Origin: Golubevia sp. BC0850 | Taxonomy: Eukaryota > Basidiomycota > Exobasidiomycetes > Golubeviales > Golubeviaceae | Reading direction: 5' to 3' | Assembly: GCA_012976225.1 (NCBI GenBank) | Contig: JAAVVG010000052.1 | Span: 1 to 44,792 of the forward strand | Length of the DNA: 44,792 nucleotides | Shown: in pieces, positions 22,901-32,928 of the stretch | How the letters are laid out: the number at the start of each line of letters is the position of its first letter | Position numbering within the stretch: the first letter of the stretch is position 1 | Notes under the pieces: generated by a model | Seen by the model: the letters and a program-made list of their open reading frames with translations, nothing else | What the model was told of the DNA's origin: nothing | The model's database searches: none | Made by a program: the position numbers and the translations under genes

Positions 22901-24967
22901 AAAAGAAGGATTGCCAAAAGATTCAGAAGAATCCTCATCGTCCCATTCCAAAGGAGTTCCAGAAAGATTTCCAGGAGTATTAGATCTAGAATTCAAATTG
23001 GAATTCGATTGACCGAAATTAGGTCCAGAGATTCTTTTAGGACTTAAAGATCTTTGACGTTTCTTGTTACCATTTCCTTTACCTCCTCTACCTCTTGTCG
23101 AAAACCTTTCCACCCTATCCATATCCATATCCATATCCCTACCTAAATCTTTCTCATCTTCTTCATCTTCCACCTCCCCTTCCCCTTCTCCCTTATAACT
23201 CGGATCACCAAAATCACTTTCAGAGTCATCTTCTTCGAATTCCAAATCACCTGAAGGTGGAAGTCCCAAACCTAAACCTAAACTTAGATTGGTCTCCAAT
23301 TCCCTATCGACTTGTTCTAGATTTGAACTTTGAGAAGCTTTTTCTGATTTCTTGAGAAGTCGTTTGGTTCTAACTCTGGCATGAGCTGACTGAGACTCTG
23401 CTTGAGATTGATTTTGAGGATTCGAAGAATGAGATTGGTTTTGATTTTGAGAGTTGGAAGGATTTTGAGAACCACTTTGAGAGTTCGACTTCTCTTGATT
23501 TTGAACTTGATTTTGATTCCTAGAGTTCTCACTCCTTTGATTGGTAGGACCACCTCCTTGAGATCTAGAGATTCCACTTCCACTTCCACTTCTTGAAGAA
23601 GAAAGTTCTTGATCACCGAACCTATCCCCATCACCACTTCCATTCCCATTTCTACCCCTTCCACCTCTCGAATTCTCTCTCCCAGCCAGTTCGAAAGTAG
23701 GAACTAAATTCCCTCTTTCCCTTCCACTTTCTCCAACAGGTTCCGAAGAAGATGGTTCGAAAGTAAATGAAGCGTTTTGTCGATTAAAGTTAGAGTTGAT
23801 AGAAATTGGATCAGAGTTCAAAGGTAAATCATAAATGTTGACACTTCCATCATCTAAAATCTCATTCCCAGTTGAATAGTGGTTTGAATTTGAGGCTGTT
23901 CGACGACGATCATCAGAGAACCTTCTAGCTAACAAACTCTCTCTTCCAGCTCTCTCATTCGAAGGTCTAATGGTATCACTTCTTTCCCTCAAATTAACAA
24001 TGTTTAAATTTTCAACATTCGAATTTGAGATCAAAGGAGAAAGGTTTTGACTTTGACGAGAACAAGTGTGAAGAGATGGTGCTGATGTTGGATAATGTTG
24101 ATGTTGATGATCAGAAGAAGAAATATAACCATGATGATTTAATCTTCCATTTTCCAACCCTCCAGGACTAGAGACAGTTGATCCGATAGGAACTGAGAGG
24201 TTATGATTGAAAGGGTTTAAACCATCCATAGAAGAAGAAGAGGTGTATGGAAAGTCGAAACTTCTAGAAGAGACTTGTTGATTTTTAACTTCTCCTGGAA
24301 GATTGTAATTCATTCCTTGATTCCCAGAATTGGAGTTGGACATTCCCATACCCATTCCAGACATTCCTTCAAAGAGATTGTTAGAACTCATAATCGAACC
24401 TGAAGCTTCAAAAGTATTTGAAGTTCCAAACCATCTTTCATCTACATCCGCATTTCCATTTCCATCTCCAATTGGATTGCCAGAGTGCATGGATGCTGGC
24501 ATAGACATGGACATACCAGGTTGAAATTCATCAGAAGATGAAGTAGTTCTTAATCTAACTCCTTGATCTAACATTCTCTCGATTTCTCCCAATTCTCCAT
24601 TTTCATTTCCACCACTGTAACGAGAAAGTGGGTTTGGACTTGAAACGGTAGAATTTTGATTAGAATTGGAACAATTAGAAGAATCTGAAGAGGTTGAAAG
24701 TCTTGATAAGAATCTAGGCATGTTGATGTTCAAATCATGTTGATGGGTGGGAGACGACATTCTTCTAGATTCAGATTCAGTTTGAAGAGAAATCGAGTTT
24801 AATCTTCCAATCCAATTTGATAGAAAATGTTTTGGAGGTGGAGATAAAGATCGACCAAGAGTTTGAAAAGAGGTGGGTGAAGTTGATGTGGTGGGATTGA
24901 GATCTGGAATTGGAGTTGGAGGTAATTGAAATTTGAAGTTGAGGTTGGTTGAGAACGAGGATTGCAT
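19970..24967 (-). CDS. Homeobox transcription factor, HOY1/PHO2-like
   Basis: A nuclear DNA-binding regulator. Exon 1 (24967-22656) encodes a long Ser/Asn/Gln-rich region, acidic patches, and then the homeodomain (about residues 716-776): RFKFNQSQRIGLESFFQNN, followed by ERSVRVWFQN. A GTGAGT donor at 22655 and an acceptor at 22416 complete WFQNRRAKLK in exon 2, the helix-3 signature. A second likely intron at 22182-22069 (GTGAGT, CTGAC branch, CGACAG; 114 nt) has no stop and keeps frame. Without it the next domain reads VMALPAISLQIGRWRRV ... GFKLEVPYTSI ... RQCADFTEGRQATN, matching the conserved domain that follows the homeodomain in fungal HOY1-type proteins. The C-terminal third is His/Pro/Gln/Ser-rich, with a QPQPQPQPQ repeat at about 20640-20666. 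About 1547 residues; unusually long but fully open. It is not paired with a second homeobox gene, so not a classic mating-type HD1/HD2 locus. Confidence 0.88.
20640..20666. repeat. GAGGTT minisatellite coding Gln-Pro repeat
   Basis: Four to five copies of a GAGGTT hexamer lie inside the homeobox gene and encode alternating Gln and Pro on the minus strand. Likely length-polymorphic. Confidence 0.7.
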
Positions 24968-26353
24968 TGGAAGGTTTGGTTGGTTAGAAGATGAGTTGAA
25001 GATGAAGGTGGTGGAGTTGGTAGATTTTGAGAGAAGGTCGAAAGTGAAGGGAAGATTTAGAATAAGAATGAGCTAGTGAGTGATGACTAGATGACTGACT
25101 ACGGGTAGATGACTCTTCGACCTTGATGAAAGGATTGTTCTCTGTCTTTCGTTCCAATGGGAAGCTGAAGGAAGTCGAAGGATTGGTTGCGGATAGAATG
25201 AGATGTGGACAGTGGATGTGGTAGTAGATGTAGAGAGGTTCTTTCTTTCGAAAAGAGGTTTGGCAGGAGATTCGAGATTTGCAAAAGGGGGGAAGAATCT
25301 CGAATCACTCGATTCGATCGATCCTTTTTATATTAAAAACGATCTGGCTCCAACAAGAAGAAGGATTGAGATAGAAAAACATTTGTAAGCGTTTGGATCA
25401 ATCGAGAATAGAATCAAAGTAAAGGACGAGGTCGGACCTTTAGACAAACGGAAATGGAAAGAATGAGGCAGGGGAAGGCGACCCCGTCCGCATGCTAAGC
25501 TACTTCGTCAACTCAAAACATCCATCCCTCCATCAGCTTCAACCTCCTAATGCTCCAAATCTGAGCTAGCATTTCAACTAAGCTAAAATGAGTCCCTACA
25601 AACCTCCATTTCCAGAAGAATGAGACCTCTCAAAAAAACAAACCCATCTCGCGACCCCTTCATTTAATTTAGATCTCGAACCCCTCCTCTAGACCTCTTC
25701 TATCCTAGGACAAATCCTCTTAGCTCATCTCCCCCCTTAAGATAGGAGAACAATCGGAAACGCAGATCCGCGCAGCGAGAGAGGGGATCAGACCCATCTC
25801 TGAAATCCTAGGGGAGGATAGATCCGTGCCTTCGCGCGGCGATCGACCTCTCATCGCCACACCCACCCCCATCCTTCCCTTCCTCTTTCTCACTTCCTAA
25901 AAAATGGATACGAACAAACGAGGCAAGTCAGGACTGTTTACTCACCTTGGCTGTTTATGTTGCGAAGTCCTGAGTAGTAGCTATAAAAGAGAAGAGAGAC
26001 ACTGTAAAACCTTTCCTGAAAGATTTCTTTAAGTAGTATTAGAGGGACAATGATTCAAATGATTTTGCGTATGTAATTAGAGATCGATCTTGTGTACAGA
26101 TATTAGAGAAGACTTGGATGAATTATAGAGAATAGACAAACGATCGACGTTATTTTGTAAGAATTAGAAAAAAGATTAACTGTTGATGATCTGTAAGAAT
26201 TCCTCCCTTGTTTCAGAACAGGTGAAAGGTAATCAGAATTCGTGAATCAACCACCTGAGAGTGGTGAGAGTTCGTTTGTCGTTAGATAAAGTGAGAGTGG
26301 CGGTCGCTTGACTTGTAGCGTTTCTTTTTGAAGACTATTTGAAGTTCCTGAGA

Positions 26354-26384
<31 letters not shown>

Positions 26385-26990
26385 ACCTTTGCTGAATATT
26401 AAAGAAATCTTGAAAAATGATAGTGGTAAGGTTTGCTTCTTCGTTCTCCTTCTCCTCAGCCCCGTCCGGAAAAAGGGGGAAGCACTTCTGAAAAGAACAC
26501 CCCTCCTTCGTTTCGTTCCTGACGATCTCTAAGTCAAAGTACGATTTCTGTTGTCAAGACGATCCTTGTGATCTTGTAGTTGTCGTTGAGGTTTTCGTTA
26601 TAGGGGGAAGTGTCGTTAGGGAAAGGGAAGAAAGGTCTGAGCAAACTTCGAGAAGTTGGGCTTTTTAAAAAGACAGCACGGGCCAGCTGTTTTAGCTTTT
26701 GGAAACGAGACTATTTATAAATTAATTGAGGAAAGGTGAGTGGAGGTCTTTTGTTCGGAAGTTGGGGACGGGAAGGTGGGATTGGAAGTTGACATGAACA
26801 GGGGGAGTTTGCCACCTGGGTGGCAAAACGGAATTGGATGTCACCTGAAAGGATTGCCTATGCGATATTCAAGGGATTCGCATCATTCGAGGAGTACGAG
26901 CAAAAGATTTGGGGATAGAGGAAAGAAGGGCTGAGGGAAGAAAGAGTAGACACTCACGGCTCCCATGCTGCTTACTTCGCCACCGTTTTT
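24968..26990. other. Long upstream region of the homeobox gene
   Basis: No supported gene in two kilobases. On the minus strand an AATATAAAAAGG element at about 25323-25335 is a TATA candidate roughly 360 bases before the start codon. A (GA)n run lies at about 26354-26379. The long spacing and several splice-like motifs fit a long 5' leader, as is usual for fungal developmental regulators, but this is inference. Confidence 0.4.
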
Positions 26991-27748
26991 TTTCGGCAGA
27001 ATTAATTTTATCAAAGATGTTGCTCGGGTAAGGAAGGGTGGCAACTTTGCTCGGGGAAATTAGGCGGTGGCGAAGGATTCGATGAGGTTTCGATGGGTGG
27101 CGGGTGAAGACGTGGAGATTGGGAGTTGACACTGTACGCTTACTCTAGTTGGAATCGCGTCTCGAATTTTGATCTGTAAGATAAGAAGGGGAGTGCCCAG
27201 AGATTGGTAAGAGATGAGAAGAGGAAAGATTGAGAGAGGAGAGAGGTTCTGAAGGTGAGCGATCAAAGTTGAAAAGTTTCCAACCTTTCCTTCTCTTTCC
27301 GTATTTGAATACGTTTTCATTTTGAGCCAGGTCTACTTGATTCCTGTACGGAGATGAAATTCGAATCGCTGATTTTGTGGAAGATCAAGCACCATCATCG
27401 TTTTGAATTTCAAGGACAAGTTACCTTTGACTCAAACAAGAAGATTCGGTGGTAGTTGAGTAGAATCAGGTTGGGGATGGAGACGAGGTTGAAACCTATG
27501 GAAGGGACAGCTGGCTATTCTTGTTTTCAAAGGAAGTCTTTTCTCTGATGGAGTTGGAATCCGTATGAAGCTCTCAGAGAAGAAAGCTTACCATCAAAAA
27601 TTCGGTTCCAAGTTTGAGGAAGAGAAAATGAGCATTTCTAAAAGAAAAGGAAGCTAAAGAAGTTGCAGGTAGATACATGCGGCAGTATTACCTCTGGAAT
27701 TTCTTTGATAAAACCAAACTCTTGAGAGATATCACATTTACAGAGGAG
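26991..27748. other. Unresolved region with weak minus-strand coding hints
   Basis: Minus-strand segments at about 27180-26950 (IKIRDAIPTR after an AG; PPFLTRATSLIKLILPKKNG before a GTGAGT) could be small exons, but phases could not be made to agree. I do not call a gene. Confidence 0.25.
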
Positions 27749-27961
27749 CTAGGAGAATCGAAATCGAGTGAGGTCGAATCTTGAATCTGAGGCAACGTCT
27801 TCCCGGCCCTTCTTTGGCTCTCCTACCCCTCCTCTTCTACCCTTCCTGAGAACATAATAGACTCCTAGAGTAGCAACTGAAAGATCGCTGATCATCATTT
27901 GAGCGCCTCTTGTGGCATTTAGTCGACTTCTGTCCTCCCTTTTCTTTCCTCCTCGCCACAT
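27749..27961 (-). CDS. Possible small basic protein with one hydrophobic segment
   Basis: A 70-residue frame from ATG at 27961 reads MWRGGKKREDRSRLNATRGA, then MMISDLSVATLGVYYVLRKG, then a Gly/Lys/Arg/Asp tail. The short hydrophobic segment flanked by basic residues resembles small mitochondrial inner-membrane subunits in layout only. No homology claim is made. The frame is open further upstream to 28012. Confidence 0.3.
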   Translation of the reverse strand: MWRGGKKREDRSRLNATRGAQMMISDLSVATLGVYYVLRKGRRGGVGEPKKGREDVASDSRFDLTRFRFS

Positions 27962-28536
27962 CTCCAAACCCTCCCTTGACTCGATCTCACTCTCTCTATA
28001 GAGCGAAATCAATCAATCTAACCGGACGAAGACGATGATGAACAGCTCAGACACCTTTGATGGACAGAGACTGTCGTATAGCTGTCTTCTCCCCACCCCC
28101 CTCCCTCCTTGCTCTCCTCTTCTAAATTGCTTTTGGAGCTTTCAGATCCTTTCATGTCACCTACCAGATTCTTTCTCCTTGGCAATGGACCCTCTCTCCT
28201 CTTGCATTCCCATCTCTGTCAGCACCTGGACTTCTGATCTCTACTCACCACGTCACTCTTAGATCGCTCTAATCCTTTCCTCTTCTGGCGTTCTGTTCTG
28301 AAACTTTGATTCCCCCTCTTCTCACCCTCATAGCCAATAGTCCTCTGCAATCTTCCTGCAGAATCCTCCTCCAAGCACGATTTGAGTGGGACTCGCTTGA
28401 TGTGGCATCCTTTGAGGCGTAAGAGATGCATTATTCATGCGAGGAAGAGCTCGAAACAAATTTCTCGACTTCGAGGAAATCCATGACTGAATAGAAGAGA
28501 GAGAGAGTTAGAGTTGTTGAAGATTCTCTACCCAGC

Positions 28537-29189
28537 TCAGATGTCCATCTTAGCCAGGACTGCCAAAGTCCTGGCTCTCTCTCTTCGTCCTTCCTTAGTC
28601 GGTTTCAGAATCGAAATCGGGCGTAGGTGAGTGGATTGAATCAAAGAAGAAGAGGATTGCACACAATTTGAAGAGTGAAGGATGTTTGGGTCAAGAGGTT
28701 GAAGTCGCTCTCTCGCTGCCTCTCTTTCCAACCATCCCATCGAGAGTCCTTCTTTTGACTCACCCTCTATCAAAGACGAACCTTTAGAAGAGATTAAGCT
28801 GAAAGAACTTTTAGTCACTGGAACTCTCAGAAAAGATGAGATTAGTACAGCAAAAGAGAGCATTTCTCGTGAGACCCTTCCTTCTCTCCTAATGCTGTAC
28901 CTCTTTCTATAGGCATCATTCTACTCTCAAATCTCCTAGAACTATCAAGTGCAGTCAGCTAAGCCTATATCAGAGAAGCCTGACTTCAGAGGAGCTTCTT
29001 CAGATCAGATCGACTCGCGAACGCTTGCCTTGCCTTCTACCTGATTTGCCCCTCGTTTCTCTTCTTTCTTGAATCGAGAAAGTTTTTCATAGATCCTTCG
29101 ATCTGATGCCAGACTTCCCTTGTCTGAATCGCTTCTGGAGTACACCTTCTGAACCGCAAGCAGAAGATGGTGGTGAGACGAGGCGGCAT
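28537..29189 (-). CDS. Unknown basic protein, two exons
   Basis: Exon 1 (29189-29041) encodes MPPRLTTIFCLRFRRCTPEA and ends NEGQI before a phase-2 GTAGAA donor. Exon 2 starts at 28798 after TTCTTTCAG and gives SLISSKGSSLIEGESKEGLS, MGWLEREAARERLQPLDPN and a C-terminus RRERARTLAVLAKMDI before TGA at 28537. The phases agree and the product is 136 residues. The basic N-terminus with few acidic residues could be a mitochondrial presequence. Family not recognised. The intron is long (242 nt), which leaves the model moderately uncertain. It runs in the same direction as the secreted protein gene upstream (29287-29950). Confidence 0.5.
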
Positions 29190-29286
29190 GGAAGCCAAGT
29201 CAATCATTGAAGTTAAGTAGTTGCTCAGAAAGGTAGAAAGAAAGAGTCAACTGATGCTCACTCGACAGGCGATTGTATCTAGCTGT

Positions 29287-29950
29287 CTAGAAGTCATAGT
29301 CGGATGCACAAGGTGCAGAACGGATCTTGAAGGGTCCCTGTCGAAAGAAACGATGAACATAGAGAAGAATCAGGTCACTTGAACCAGATCGGAGGCAAGA
29401 AATGGTAAACTTACCCATTCTGTGACGTTCTGATTCTTATTTCCGGATCGTTCGACGTAGTTGTCGATGGCCTGATGGAAAGAAGTCAATAGTGTGATGA
29501 GAACGCAAGTTTCCGTAAGTCCCACTCCTGAGCCTCTGTTTTTACTTCTCAGTTTCTTTTGAATTTTCAACGCGATCTCACTTGAACAATATAAGTTCCA
29601 TTCAAAGCACAAGGAACTCCCACATCTCTGTCCCTAATCACTTCCGGAAACTCTTCGTCTTCAGTTCTAAATCTCCCAAGTGCATATTTGTTCCTACGTT
29701 TCTGACTGAAGATGTTAACCTCAACGAATTCAGTTTCTGATCCATCGGCATCTGGATCCCTTCCTCTGAAACTTAGATCGAAGTGTCGGAGAAAGTCTTC
29801 GGGTTTGGAAGGCGAGCAGAGAGTGTCGACTGGAGAACGGTTGCAGATCGTATTGGTTGATGGAAGTGGAGTTGAACGAGGAGGAGCTGCTTGAGAGAAG
29901 ACTAGAGGCGGAAGGAAGAGGGTGAAGATGAGGGATGGAGTGAGGAACAT
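29287..29950 (-). CDS. Small secreted protein, four cysteines, three exons
   Basis: Exon 1 (29950-29582) begins MFLTPSLIFTLFLPPLVFSQ, a clear signal peptide with likely cleavage near VFSQA. Exon 2 (29471-29415) encodes AIDNYVERSGNKNQNVTEW and exon 3 (29337-29287) GPFKIRSAPCASDYDF. Donors are GTGAGA and GTAAGT, acceptors CATCAG and CGACAG, all phase 0; total 158 residues. Four Cys lie in the mature protein (ICNRSP, LCSPSK, PCALNG, PCASDY), enough for two disulfides. Two N-glycosylation sequons are visible (NGT, NVT). No known enzyme motif. A small, Cys-containing secreted protein in a fungus is a candidate effector or surface protein, but nothing else supports that role. Intact. The apparent upstream extension of the frame is not part of the gene, since a TATA-like element lies there. 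Confidence 0.7.
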
Positions 29951-30009
29951 GGAAGGGGAGGCCGGGAGGGTTTGATGAATCAGGGGGATGGGAAATGCGA
30001 GTTGAGAGA

Positions 30010-30020
30010 GACTCCTTTTA
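30010..30020 (-). promoter_or_regulatory. TATA-like element of the secreted protein gene
   Basis: The minus strand reads GAAATAAAAGGAG about 65 bases upstream of the ATG at 29950. Confidence 0.4.
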
Positions 30021-30289
30021 TTTCTGTCGGGAAAGTCTGGTCCGCACCATCGAACCTTTTGTTCTCGCTTTCGATAGACTGCTTCTCGATACACCATTTT
30101 GGAGAGATGGGTTCGAGCTCTGGAAAGGCTCACCTGAGACCATGGACCGAGGTGCAAAAGTTGAGCTGCCAATTCTTCATCGAGAATGTTCGCTGACGGA
30201 GTGTTCTAAAACAGGGAATTTGAGAAGAATTCGTTATCGAAATATACACTAGCAACCTGCAAGAGCAAAGGAGAAAATCTTGGCAAGGA

Positions 30290-31370
30290 TTGACGAAAAG
30301 GCAATTGAGTACTAGTGCGAGAGACCGCAGCCAGCAACACCCTTTTGAACCGAACTCTGGGCTCTCCAGAAGGATCTTACCAATAGATTTCAGAGCGAGA
30401 AAGGGGCAGAAAAAGTCACAAGGCAAGAAAGAAGAGCAAGCTTGGACGGGATCACGAAGGAGGGTGACCGTTTCATCCCTCGCAACAACTGAGCTGGACT
30501 CTTTTGATCTTGAAGGTGTTCCAGAAGCAACGCTTTGAACACTCCCGAAACCAAACCAACACTTTGAAGATGGGCTACGGAAGGTTTTTGTTGCGATGGT
30601 CCAAACGTTCAAAAGAGAAGAAGCGAAGAGAGCTTGTTCAACTTCTTGACTACCCCACCACTCAAGCTTGACCATTTGATCTTTCTTCTTTGGTTCAATT
30701 CCTTCTCCAATTTGAAGGGTTGAATGACTTCTACCTTTAAGACAGAGCAGAGAGAAGAGAGCATGAGCAAAGTAGCCGTTTCGAACAGCTGCAACTAGCA
30801 ACAGGATGCCCTCGCTCTTCTATTCGATCCAGTGACTTCCATTCAAGTGAACTAGCAGTCGTTCCCCAACATCATCCGTATTCAATTATCTCTGTTTGGC
30901 TCTGAGGAGGGACTTTGCAAGAGGTAGAGTCCAAATGCAACTTGGGAGATGGAAGAAGAGCTCAAGGGAAAAGTAAGCTATCAGAATGCGGTTGAGTAGA
31001 GGGGCAGATATGGTCATGAGGAATGAAGAAGAGAAAGGGGTGAGGGAGGATAAAGATAGAGAAAGAATGTGTGAGTCAAGTGGTTGCAAAATTGAGAGCT
31101 GCTGGAGAGAGAGAGAGTGAGAGGAAGAGAATGAGTTGGCTTTCCCTCTCGAGGAACTATCGAGTCATAGCTATGGTGATGGCATACTCAAATCTCCAGA
31201 TGAAGATCTGATCAAAAAGGGAGGGAGAGGTGGGATCAAAGGAGAGAGAAGACAGGAGCTCATGATCCAGGAAGTCTTGCTCTCACAAAGCCTGCTTTTG
31301 AAGCCAGGCTACCTTCTTTTGGAAGCTCCTCCAAATCGGAAACTCATTCAATTCAAGTGAACTGCTTTGC
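30290..31370 (+). pseudogene. Copy B of the duplicated unknown gene
   Basis: This is homologous to 17807-19057 in the same orientation. Matching blocks include: GAAGAAGCGAAGAGAGCTTG versus the EILKFL region of copy A; the shared ATCTCTGTTTGGCTC (about 30888 and 18393); CAGAATGCGG (about 30982 and 18500); and the best block at about 31265-31335, encoding HDPGSLALTKPAFEARLPSF. Coding-like stretches also occur at 31150-31230 (SYGDGILKSPDEDLIKKGG). Frames change between blocks, more often than in copy A, so it looks decayed. A 223-codon minus-strand frame over 30801-30130 is a shadow in my reading. Function unknown. Confidence 0.4.
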
Positions 31371-31567
31371 TGTTTGTATCTCACGGCTTCTCTCCCATAA
31401 AAATATCATTTTCTCTCTTCTGCTGACATTTGTGTCATCCGGGTGAGACTCTACCTCGTTCGTTCTCCAATTGTAAATTGCGAGGCTAGCTACATCATGT
31501 TTTCCAATTCTTAAACAGGGTCAATAACATTCGAGGTTCGGACCCAACTTTCATAATCCATCTCAAA

Positions 31568-31741
31568 GATGACTCACGCTCAGGCGGCATCTCCGACCGC
31601 GAATTGGCGAAGAAGATCGATCGCTTCGGCGCTTGAGCCCAACGTTCAAAACTTCAACGTTCTCGATAGGAGACTCTTGTCGACAAGAAGATCCGCTCGG
31701 GGGGAGACAAGTTCCGTTATCAATGGGTTGATACTCTCATA
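31568..31741 (+). CDS. Possible short ORF upstream of the photoreceptor
   Basis: A 57-codon frame (MTHAQAASPTANWRRRSIAS...) lies 100 bases before the RGS-LOV start. It is more G/C-rich than its surroundings and begins in good context (CAAAGATGACT). A TATA-like box at 31772 lies between it and the RGS-LOV start, so it is probably not an upstream ORF of that transcript unless an upstream promoter is used. Confidence 0.25.
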
Positions 31742-31769
31742 GGATACACTCATTCTTGGGCTTGGACTT

Positions 31770-31778
31770 TCTATAAGA
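31770..31778 (+). promoter_or_regulatory. TATA box of the RGS-LOV gene
   Basis: TTTCTATAAGAG lies about 70 bases before the ATG at 31842. Confidence 0.45.
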
Positions 31779-31841
31779 GCGAGCAACTCCTTGTTTCTGC
31801 TTCCTATCTCCCCCTTCCTTTTTCTCCCACAACTATAAGCC

Positions 31842-32885
31842 ATGCAAGAAGAAATTCAACCACTTGACTCTCATCGTGAAGGCCATCTTTCTCCCTCTTA
31901 CTCATACTCAAAAGACCACAGAGAGAGCAACTCCCTCGATCTTCCATCGGAGGAAAGGTGAGTCGAAGAACTTCGACCATTTCAATTCTCAGTCTTGCTC
32001 ACATTTCTTTTTCCCTTCATCTGTTTCTCTTCCCTTCATGTCCTCTCGTCTCTCCGGAAATATCGCTTTCAGAAAGTTGACAGCTTCCAGCTCCGCTAGA
32101 GATTCTCTGTCTTCCAGCAAATCCAATTCCAAGCTCGATCCAAGTGCTCGTCCGTATACCTCTCCTGTTTCAAAATTCCCAACAGAAGACGAGAAACTAG
32201 ATGAAGCTCAAGAAGACGATGATAACTACGCTGCGTACAGCGAGGGAAGTGGTGATGAGGCTGAGAATCCAACTCCTCGAGGTTCATCCTCTTACCCGCA
32301 ATTGGGAGTGCTTCGTAACACTTCGTCCAAGGACAGCCTACGAGAGTCTCAGCCGAACTTCCAGAAGCAAGACAGATCTAAAGAGAGGTCCAGTCATCTT
32401 CAATCTTCCCTTCGTTCCAGTAGCGTCTACAGCACTCCTCAAAAGACTTCGGGCGATACTCTCAGAACCGGAAGCAGAAACAGTTCTCTGAAGAGGCTTT
32501 CTGAAGACGGAGGTAGACCAGTCGTCGCTTCTACTGCTTTGGAGAGTCACAAGACTTCGCAAAGAGAAATTCGAAATCTCTTTCAAAGACAGGAGGAACC
32601 TAGCAACCATTTCATGCCTAGACGAGCTGCCGAGAATCAAGTTCCCATTGAAGATGGACCTCAAAGTCAAGGAGACACTTTCTACAGACGTGCAACTCAT
32701 CGTTCATCTCTTCTAGAATTTATTCCGCCTTCCATGGCACAGCCAGCCCCTCAGGACTCAGGAGCTCTGAGGAACGCTTCGAATCTTCCTGACTGGGATA
32801 GAGTCAGATTTGGTGAGCTGTAAGTGCTGTCTTTTGTCTGAGGACACTCTCTCTGCCTTCTTTCTGAGTGCCCACCCCCCTTTCT

Positions 32886-32928
<43 letters not shown>

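Noticed and set aside
19970-24967. Mating-type HD locus
   Set aside because: Only one homeobox gene is present, it lacks a divergently transcribed partner, and the conserved block after the homeodomain is of the HOY1/PHO2 type.
30130-30801. A 223-codon minus-strand open frame
   Set aside because: The homologous region at 17.8-18.9 kb does not keep this frame, while the plus-strand segments, especially KPAFEARLPSF, are conserved between the two copies. I treat the minus frame as a shadow.
31520-31560. tRNA B-box-like GAGGTTCGGACCC
   Set aside because: No A box or cloverleaf can be drawn in the preceding 70 bases. I found no tRNA or rRNA in the window.
32038-32072. Start codon at 32038 for RGS-LOV
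   Set aside because: The frame is open, but an upstream exon (31842-31957) with a GTGAGT donor joins in phase at 32073 and has better protein character, so 32038 lies in the intron. It remains a possible alternative start.
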